Source: Paulinella micropora | Lineage: Eukaryota; Cercozoa; Imbricatea; Euglyphida; Paulinellidae | Length of the DNA: 64,000 bases | NCBI GenBank assembly: GCA_019918135.1 | Contig: WBZZ01006391.1 | Coordinates: 1-64,000, forward strand | Direction: 5' to 3' | The notes under the pieces: generated by a model | What the model was told of the DNA's origin: nothing | Database searches by the model: none | What the model saw: only the letters and a program-made list of their open reading frames with translations | Shown: in pieces, positions 58,449 to 64,000 of the stretch | Layout of the letters: every line of letters begins with the position of its first letter | Numbering within the stretch: the first letter of the stretch is position 1 | Program-made: the position numbers and the translations under genes

Positions 58449-59138
58449 CTACAGGTAGCTGGTGATGCGCTGGAGGCCTACCACGGGGGCCACGTCATCC
58501 TTGTAGCCCGCCTCCTCCCGCCCGCCTGCCTCCGGCGCCGGGGCCACGTCGCGGGCCGCGACATAGACGGGCGGCAGGGGCCGCCCGACGGGCCGGGCCG
58601 CGGCTAGCAGGGCGGCCAGGCACCACCCCTGCAGGCCCGCCGAGGCTAGGCCCCAGGCCACCCGGCCCCGCCCGGCGGTATAGTAAGCACACCACCACAG
58701 GGTCCAGCCCGCCCACCAGCAGAGGGTGGCCGCGCGGCCGTGCGCCAGGCGCTGCGAGTACAGCAACCCGGCCAGCAGGGCCGTCAGTGTCCCCAGCAGG
58801 GCGGGGGTGGCGGCGGGGGGGGCTCCGTCTAGCAGGGGCAGGCACAGGACTCCCGTGCCGGCCAGCAGCCAGCCGAGCGCCGCGCCGCCACTGCTCCCCA
58901 CCGTGAGGCACCCCCAGCCTAGGCAGTCCAGCGCCCATGTCCAGCGGGGTTCGAGCGCCCAGGGCACCCCCGGGCACTCTCGCACCTCCTCCAGCGCCAA
59001 CGTGCGGACCCAGGCCGAGCCTGTCAGCAGCAACAGGATGGCGCCGCGCCACCCGGCCGGGGGACCACGGCACAGCAACGCCAGGAAGCTGCCCGCTAGG
59101 AGCCCCGCCGCCTGGCTGGACCAGAAGCTGACGTACAT
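58449..59138 (-). CDS. Seven-helix membrane protein, microbial-rhodopsin-like without retinal lysine
   Basis: An intact 229-residue frame with about seven hydrophobic helices (approx. 5-23, 30-49, 62-82, 84-103, 111-127, 138-155, 159-182). Helix 3 carries PRWTWALDCLGW (Arg65, Asp71), like the R-x-x-D/E-W zone of helix C in type-1 rhodopsins. Helix 6 (WWAGWTLWWCAYYTAG) has the aromatic pattern of helix F. Helix 7 (AWGLASAGLQGWCLAALL) lines up with helix G, but Gln170 sits where the Schiff-base lysine should be; the only Lys (213) is in the tail. If homologous, it cannot bind retinal covalently, like fungal opsin-related proteins. Giant viruses and mirusviruses are known to carry (helio)rhodopsins. 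An unrelated 7TM protein remains possible. Confidence 0.45.
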   Translation of the reverse strand: MYVSFWSSQAAGLLAGSFLALLCRGPPAGWRGAILLLLTGSAWVRTLALEEVRECPGVPWALEPRWTWALDCLGWGCLTVGSSGGAALGWLLAGTGVLCLPLLDGAPPAATPALLGTLTALLAGLLYSQRLAHGRAATLCWWAGWTLWWCAYYTAGRGRVAWGLASAGLQGWCLAALLAAARPVGRPLPPVYVAARDVAPAPEAGGREEAGYKDDVAPVVGLQRITSYL

Positions 59139-59383
59139 ACCACAGGCAGGCCAGAGTGATAGTAAGTAAGACCCCCCTCCTCCTCTTCCTCCCCACTCGT
59201 GGGCTCCCGCGGTCCGGACGGGAGCAGCAGTGGCGAGGGGGGGGGGAGGGAAGAACAGCGGTCAAAAAAACGAACACGAGAGACGACACGAGCAGGTGGG
59301 GAGGGGGAGAGGGAGCAGGTGTCAGGGGGGGGAGCCAGCCGGCGCCGCGCCGGCGCGGGGAGGGAGCGGCGCGGGGGCGTGGC

Positions 59384-60763
59384 TCAGGGGCCCGCGGGCG
59401 AGGCCCTGGCCCCGAACCTGGCCCGGGCGAGCGGGCCGACCAACCCCGCCGCCAGGCGTGCCCAGCCCCCGCAACCGACGCTAGCCAGGGTCTGGACCCC
59501 CAAGCAGCAGTCGTCCGAATCCAGTTCCAGGAGGCGCTTGGCACAAAAGAGCTTGACCTCCAGGCTGCCGTGCCGGGCCAGCGCCTCGCTCGCGCTCCGG
59601 CACGCCAGGGGCTCCCAGAAGTGCTGGCCCCGCAGCCGGTGGCGGCGCAGCCCCTGGCGGTACAGAAACGCCTGCAACCACCGGCAGCTGACGAGGCGGT
59701 GGCTGGCGAGCCGGCTGGACTTCACGTGCCGCCCCAGCAGGTCGAGGTAGGCCTCCCAGCCACAGTCCAGGGCCTCCACGGCGTAGATGGTCCAGAACTC
59801 AAACCCGCCCCTCGGCAGCACCTCGTGGAGCAGCACGTCCCAGGCCGCGCAGAAGCGCGGTGTGCCCGCCTGGCCGCGCCACCCGGGCAGGCGCCACAGG
59901 GCCTGCGGGAGGCTGCCCGGGCAAGTGCACAAGAAGTACAGCAGCGCCGCGTCGCACGTCTGCTGCCGCGGCGACGGGAGGGTGCAGAGAGTAGAATCGT
60001 CCAGGTCCGTGAACACGACGCGCCGCACGGGCGACTCGTCCCCCGCCCGGCCCAGCCGCAGGAGCACGTTGGCGGGCTTCTGGTCGAACGGAAACAGCCC
60101 GGCCCCGAGGACCAGGCGCTGCAACAGGCCGGCCACCGGCTGCAGCACGGCGGTGGCAAACGTCTCGGCCCGCGGCGGGCATCCCCACCGCGTGAGATCG
60201 CAGTCGAACTCCTCGAGGTGAATCAGCACCAAGCAGTGGCCGGCGGCCACGGTGGCAGGCAGGTCCGCCGGGCAGTCGCAGCCCCTAGCCTCCAACAGCA
60301 GCCTGACCGTCCGGGCCACCGGGCCCCCGGCCGAGTCCGGCAGCCTAGACCAAGACAGCGCGGCGTCGCAGGCCAGGACTTGGAGCTGGTACAGGGCGGG
60401 GCCGGCCCCCAGACGATGCAGCCGCCGGTACCCCGCTTCCTCTAGGCGCTGGCAGTCGCTGGTCAGCTTCACCGCACAACCCTGGCCCCGCCTGAACACG
60501 ACTCCGTACGTGCCTTGGCCTAGCACGGGCAGGCCGTACAGAGCCTGCAGGGCGGCCTGGGTAGCGGCGGGGCCCAGGTACACTAGCGGGGCCTCGCCGG
60601 GGGCCTCGCCGGGGGCCTCGCCGGGAGCCTCGCCGGGGGCCTCGCCGGGGGCCTCGCCGGGGGCCTCGCCGGGGGCCTCGCCGGGGGCCTCGCCGGGGGC
60701 CTCGCCGGGGGCCTCGCCGGGGGCCGGCCCGCGGGCCGGCGTAGCGCTCGGTGTGCAGAGCAT
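59384..60763 (-). CDS. Ser/Thr protein kinase with N-terminal (APGE)n repeat
   Basis: This is an intact 459-residue frame from the ATG at 60763. An (APGE)11 tract (about residues 14-57) is encoded by a perfect 12-bp repeat. The kinase domain follows, with glycine loop LGQGTYGVVF (about 81-90), the invariant Lys in CAVKLT (about 99), catalytic loop FPFDQKPANVLL (Asp, Lys, Asn in place; His/Arg of HRD replaced) and FTDLDDS in the DFG position. The C-lobe is divergent and Cys/Trp-rich. The combination of strict nucleotide motifs with an atypical HRD resembles kinases of large DNA viruses. It is next to the 7TM gene in the same orientation and divergent from the gene at 61163. Substrates are unknown. 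Confidence 0.7.
   Translation of the reverse strand: MLCTPSATPARGPAPGEAPGEAPGEAPGEAPGEAPGEAPGEAPGEAPGEAPGEAPGEAPLVYLGPAATQAALQALYGLPVLGQGTYGVVFRRGQGCAVKLTSDCQRLEEAGYRRLHRLGAGPALYQLQVLACDAALSWSRLPDSAGGPVARTVRLLLEARGCDCPADLPATVAAGHCLVLIHLEEFDCDLTRWGCPPRAETFATAVLQPVAGLLQRLVLGAGLFPFDQKPANVLLRLGRAGDESPVRRVVFTDLDDSTLCTLPSPRQQTCDAALLYFLCTCPGSLPQALWRLPGWRGQAGTPRFCAAWDVLLHEVLPRGGFEFWTIYAVEALDCGWEAYLDLLGRHVKSSRLASHRLVSCRWLQAFLYRQGLRRHRLRGQHFWEPLACRSASEALARHGSLEVKLFCAKRLLELDSDDCCLGVQTLASVGCGGWARLAAGLVGPLARARFGARASPAGP
60591..60722 (-). repeat. 12-bp coding minisatellite, 11 units
   Basis: The unit gcctcgccgggg is repeated in tandem with at most one or two substitutions, encoding APGE on the minus strand. 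Near-perfect identity implies recent expansion. Confidence 0.85.
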
Positions 60764-61162
60764 GGGTGGTGGCCCTGGCACGCGAGGTTTCTGGGGGGGA
60801 GGGCCGGTAGCCGCCGGGCCCGCGCCGGACCCGCGCCGGACCCGCGCCGGGCCCGCGCGGGGGGGGCGTCGGGGGTCGCGCGGGGGGGTGCGTCGGGGGT
60901 CGCGGGCAGGGGAGGGGAGGGTGCGTCGGGGGTCGCGGGCAGGGGAGGGGAGGGGGGGCGTCGGGGGTCGCGGGCAGGGGAGGGAGAGCGGGAGCGGAGC
61001 CATCCGCCGCGGCCGGGGTCAGGGAGGGGGGCTGCGGCGTGGGGAAGGGGCCACTGCAACTGCCCCCCCCCCCGGCGGTGGCTCCGCCCCCGCTCCCCCC
61101 CCCCCCGGCCCCCCCGGGCCCCCGGCGTCGGTGGCCTCGATCAATACCAGGCCGTAAGCTTG
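60764..61162. repeat. Divergent spacer with ~33-bp G-rich minisatellite
   Basis: Three to four copies of gcgtcgggggtcgcggg plus a G/A tail lie at about 60865-60990. Three copies of cgcgccggac lie just before (60817-60850). It lies between the kinase (minus) and the unknown gene at 61163 (plus). Confidence 0.7.
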
Positions 61163-61849
61163 ATGACGACGGAACGCCCGGCACCCGAGACCTTTGCGTC
61201 CTTGTTGCGCACGTGGAAGTCGCGCGCGGGGGGATTGGTACACAGGCCCGAGGGCAGGCCCGAGGGCCGGCCCGGGCCCGGGGGCGAGGGCAAACCCGGG
61301 GGCGAGCCCGAGGGCAGGCCGGAGGGCAGGCCGGAGGGCGGGGCCCGCCAGCGTGCTCTGCGCCCGCGCGGGCGCGCGGAGCGGCCGGGCGACGACGCCG
61401 AAACCCCCCAGCTGCGCGCCGAGCTGGACAGGCTAAGCGCTACGACCGAGGTGCTGGTCCGCCTGGTGCGCGAACTCACCTTCCACCGCGCTTACCAGGT
61501 GCCGGCCGAGGAGCTGCGGGGCCAAGGGGTGGACCTGGCTGACGGTTACCGTGCCGCGGTGAACGTGCTCGGGGCCTGCGTCGACGTGGAGGTCCGCGGC
61601 CTGCGCGCCGGCCCCGGGCTACTGTTTGCGCTGCCCGTGTGGGCCAGGCCGGTCGATCCCACGCCGGCGCCGGTCGAGGCCGTGCGGCTCGTCCCGGCCT
61701 CCGCCGAGGGTGCCCCGCGCTGGCAGTACGTCACGACCGGCAGGCTGGTCTTTGGCACCGACGGGACGGTAGTGTACGAGCATCTCCTGTCACTGGCGCC
61801 AGCGGAGTTGTGGGCAGAGGGGGCGGCTTCGAGGCGCAGCGGGGCCTGA
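61163..61849 (+). CDS. Unrecognised 228-aa protein with EGRP repeats
   Basis: This is an intact frame from the ATG at 61163. The N-terminus (TTERPAPETFASLLRTWKSR) is helical and basic. EGRPEGRPGPGGEGKPGG-type repeats follow. A helical coiled-coil-like stretch comes next (LRAELDRLSATTEVLVRLVR), then a mixed alpha/beta C-terminal domain of about 110 residues (VDVEVRGLRAGPGLLFALPV; WQYVTTGRLVFGTDGTVVYE). There is no signal or membrane helix. It lies between the kinase and the capping enzyme and could be a virion or regulatory protein. No family is recognised. Confidence 0.5.
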   Translation: MTTERPAPETFASLLRTWKSRAGGLVHRPEGRPEGRPGPGGEGKPGGEPEGRPEGRPEGGARQRALRPRGRAERPGDDAETPQLRAELDRLSATTEVLVRLVRELTFHRAYQVPAEELRGQGVDLADGYRAAVNVLGACVDVEVRGLRAGPGLLFALPVWARPVDPTPAPVEAVRLVPASAEGAPRWQYVTTGRLVFGTDGTVVYEHLLSLAPAELWAEGAASRRSGA

Positions 61850-62159
61850 GCGCCAGGGCCTGCTTTCCACGCCTGCTGGGCTCGGAGACGACGGCCGCCG
61901 GCCAGGGGGCGAGCGCTCCCGGCCTCTGAGCCCCGGAGGGGGCGGGGGGAGAGGGGGGAGGAGGGGCCGTCCTCCCCTTCCCCGGGGGGGGGGGGGGCTG
62001 GCCGCTCCCCCGGGCCCAGACGGGGGCCCGGGCGCTGGCGGGTGCCCGGCCAGGAGCGAGAGGGGCGGGGGCCCGGCCAGGAGCGAGGGGGGCGGGGGGG
62101 GAAGGGAGCAGGCGCCAACGGGCCCGTCGGCGGCCCACAAAGCCCCACCCCCCGCTAGC
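61850..62159. other. G-run-rich spacer
   Basis: Contains a run of 13 G (61983-61995) and duplicated gcccggccaggagcgag words (near 62046 and 62071). No gene is seen. It precedes the capping-enzyme start. Confidence 0.5.
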
Positions 62160-64000
62160 ATGTCGGTCACGGGCGGGGCGCCCGAGGCCCCCCCCGTGTA
62201 CGGTTCGGCGGCCGAGGTGCGGGCGTGGGTTCAGCGCTTCCCTTTGGCCGAGGCCGACGCCTGGCTGGCCGCGCAGGGCGAACGGCTGAGCCAGGAGCTG
62301 CCGCCGCGGGAAAAGCTGGAAAGGCTGCGGCTCCAGTCCCTGCGGGCGGAGGCCTTCTTCCCCCGGCCTGCACGGGCGGGGACGGCGTGGCGGACCTGCC
62401 ACCCCTGCCGGCCCTGGTGTGGCAGACGTTGAAGGAGGTGCAGTCGCGGGGCGCCGAGGCGTCGTCCGGGGGGTCGTACACGGCGTTTGCCATGCCCCGG
62501 GACCTGTGCCTGTTGGAGCTGGAGGGGCTCTGCCGCACGAGCTCGAGCTGGCTGGTCACGCCCAAGGACGACGGAGTGCGCGCCCTGCTCTTGGTCCTGT
62601 ACGACAAGCCCTTTGCCATCCTGCGCGGCAAGCAGTGGGTCACGGACCTGTGCCCCGAAGTGTCGTTCCTGGCGGGCGGCCCGGCGGGCCCGGGGCCCCG
62701 CGACTTGTGGCTGCTTGACACCGAACGGATCGAGGTAGCCCCCGGGACCATTCTGTACCGCGTGTGTGACCTGCTGGCCTGCGGCCGGCGCTCGTACATG
62801 TCGCTCCCGTTCGGGCAGCGCCTGTGGCTGCGCGACGTGCTGCTCCGGGCCCACGCTAGCGATAGAGCGCGCCCGCGGCGGGAGGACTGGCCTTGCCTGG
62901 CCACCAAGACCTTCGTGCCCCTGCGCGACCTGCAGCGGGACCTGCTGCCGAGGCTGGAGCGCCCCGACGACGCCCGGGGCTGGGGCTTCGTCGAGCCCGG
63001 CGGCGGGGACCAGGACCTCGACGGGTGCCGTGTCCCGGTGGACGGGCTGGTGTTTGCGCGCGGCGACGCTCCGTACCGCGGCGGCGGCCAGCGCGCGCTC
63101 CGCAAGTGGAAGTTCGAGCAGCCCACGCTGGACCTCGAGGTGCTGCGCGCGGCGCGCACCGAGCGGGGCTACTGGGTCTGCTGGGGGCTGCGCTGCCCGG
63201 CGCTGCGCCCGGGGCGGCCGGCGCTGCACAGCGAGGTGGCGTTCGACTGGGCCCTCATTGGGCAGGGGGCCAGGCGCGCGGTGGAGGACTACTGGGGGGC
63301 GTGGCTGCTGCGCGGGCCGCCCCCGGCCCAGCCCGGGCCGGAGGCCACCTTCTACGCGCCGCACCACGAGCTCTGCCTCGTCCACCGGCAGGCCAGGGCA
63401 CTGCCCGGGGTCTGGGCCTGCTGCCACTACCGGCAGAAGGACGGGGTCTGGCGCGTGGTCCGGCTCATCTTCGAGGCTCTGCCGGGCGACCAGCACACGG
63501 CAGACAGCCGGGACTGGCCGGTGGACTGGGTGCGAGAGCCCGGCCGGGGCGCCGGCCAGGGCCTGCCGTCGGGCCTGCCGTCCGTGTGCTCCCTGCCCCA
63601 GGCGCTCGAAGAACTGCTGCGCTACAAGGAGGCGGGCGCGGGGGCCAACCTCACGCCCCGCCACCTGTGCTTCCGCGTCTGTGGCACCGACGTGCAGGAG
63701 GCGGGCTCCGTCGTCGGCCTGGCGTACGCGCTGCCGTGGCAGGACCACGCGGTGGGGCTCGAGGGCCCAGTGCTCCCCCCGGCCACCGGGGGCACGCAGA
63801 CCTTTGCCGCGCCGGCCTTGGCCGCTTGCTACACGCACGAGGAGCTGCAGCAGCTCAGGCCCGTGCCGGGCTCGGTGTGGGAGGTAGCGCTGACGGCCGG
63901 CCCCGCCGGCTGGCACCCCCGCCCCCTGCACACGCGGGCCAAGAAGGAGGCCAACTTCCACACCACCGTGCTGCAGGCCCTGCGCGCGGTCGCGTCGTGC
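62160..64000 (+). CDS. mRNA capping enzyme (guanylyltransferase), incomplete at window end, one apparent break
   Basis: From the ATG at 62160 a ~70-codon helical lead is followed by the nucleotidyltransferase core. Motif I is TPKDDGVRALL (Lys for GMP, coded at about 62563). LWLLDTE (about 62708) fits motif III. VPVDGLVF (about 63035) fits motif IV, and RKWKF with TLDLEV (about 63100-63140) fits motif V. Near the window end GSVWEV, then WHPRP and TRAKKEANFHT, fits the OB-fold motif VI region. The gene remains open at 64000, so a methyltransferase domain could follow, as in NCLDV-type fused capping enzymes. The reaction is transfer of GMP to the diphosphate end of nascent RNA. A triphosphatase domain is not evident. 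The gene appears broken about once. Viral or cellular origin cannot be decided from this piece alone. Confidence 0.65.

Noticed and set aside
58449-59138. Functional light-driven rhodopsin
   Set aside because: No lysine is present in any predicted helix, so a covalent retinal pocket cannot be claimed.
1-64000. tRNA or rRNA genes
   Set aside because: No tRNA cloverleaf consensus boxes or rRNA signature stretches were noticed on either strand.

Overview
The window is a eukaryotic chromosome segment, or a scaffold of mixed origin, with two very different compositions. Bases 1 to about 4.38 kb are AT-rich: a short ~190-bp satellite followed by an old, heavily broken Ty1/copia retrotransposon on the minus strand. 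At about 4.4 kb the sequence becomes extremely GC-rich and stays so to the end, except for an AT-richer island at about 47.3-50.0 kb. The GC-rich part is compact: long genes with no obvious introns, on both strands, separated by short G/C-homopolymer and minisatellite spacers. That layout and the gene content suggest a large dsDNA virus or an endogenised copy of one, not ordinary host chromatin. Nothing suggests a bacterium: there are no Shine-Dalgarno-led operons, and AATAAA-like signals lie downstream of several genes.

Layout of the GC-rich part. (1) 4.5-9.3 kb: two copies of a ~1.2-kb foldback-like palindromic element flank a surface-protein gene. (2) 5.8-27.5 kb: a family of BspA-like secreted proteins (signal peptide, tetra-arginine site, two PKD-like domains, 6-8 DUF285 repeats). 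Four copies are open, one is broken, one lacks its head and one is a head fragment. A zinc-finger/kinase-like gene lies among them. Most copies share an upstream GCTAAACCACC motif, and several intergenic spacers share a block containing a reverse-strand AATAAA. (3) 24.7-29.3 kb: a rearranged block with two parts of an unrecognised gene on opposite strands. (4) 29.6-40 kb: a protein with two bHLH-like motifs, a large LRR protein, an H2B-like histone, a candidate herpesvirus/mirusvirus-type capsid maturation protease overlapping a scaffold-like protein, and an F-box/LRR protein. (5) 40.6-46.5 kb: a mucin-like DUF285 protein and two divergent glycan-active-looking membrane proteins, one GH88/GH105-like and one (alpha/alpha)-toroid-like. 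(6) 46.6-50 kb: three unrecognised minus-strand genes, two of them in the AT-richer island. (7) 50.5-64 kb: a giant surface glycoprotein, a seven-helix rhodopsin-like protein lacking the retinal lysine, a Ser/Thr kinase, an unknown protein, and an mRNA capping enzyme that runs off the window.

Read together, the genes would supply capsid assembly (protease, scaffold), DNA packaging or chromatin mimicry (histone), mRNA capping, host regulation (kinases, F-box/LRR, bHLH) and a glycan-directed virion or cell surface (BspA family, glycosidases, giant glycoprotein). Several otherwise well-kept genes are broken once or twice, so the locus is treated here as a virus-like fossil or partly decayed copy. 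All family calls come from reading motifs by eye. The histone, protease, bHLH and rhodopsin-like calls are the ones most in need of profile or structure searches.
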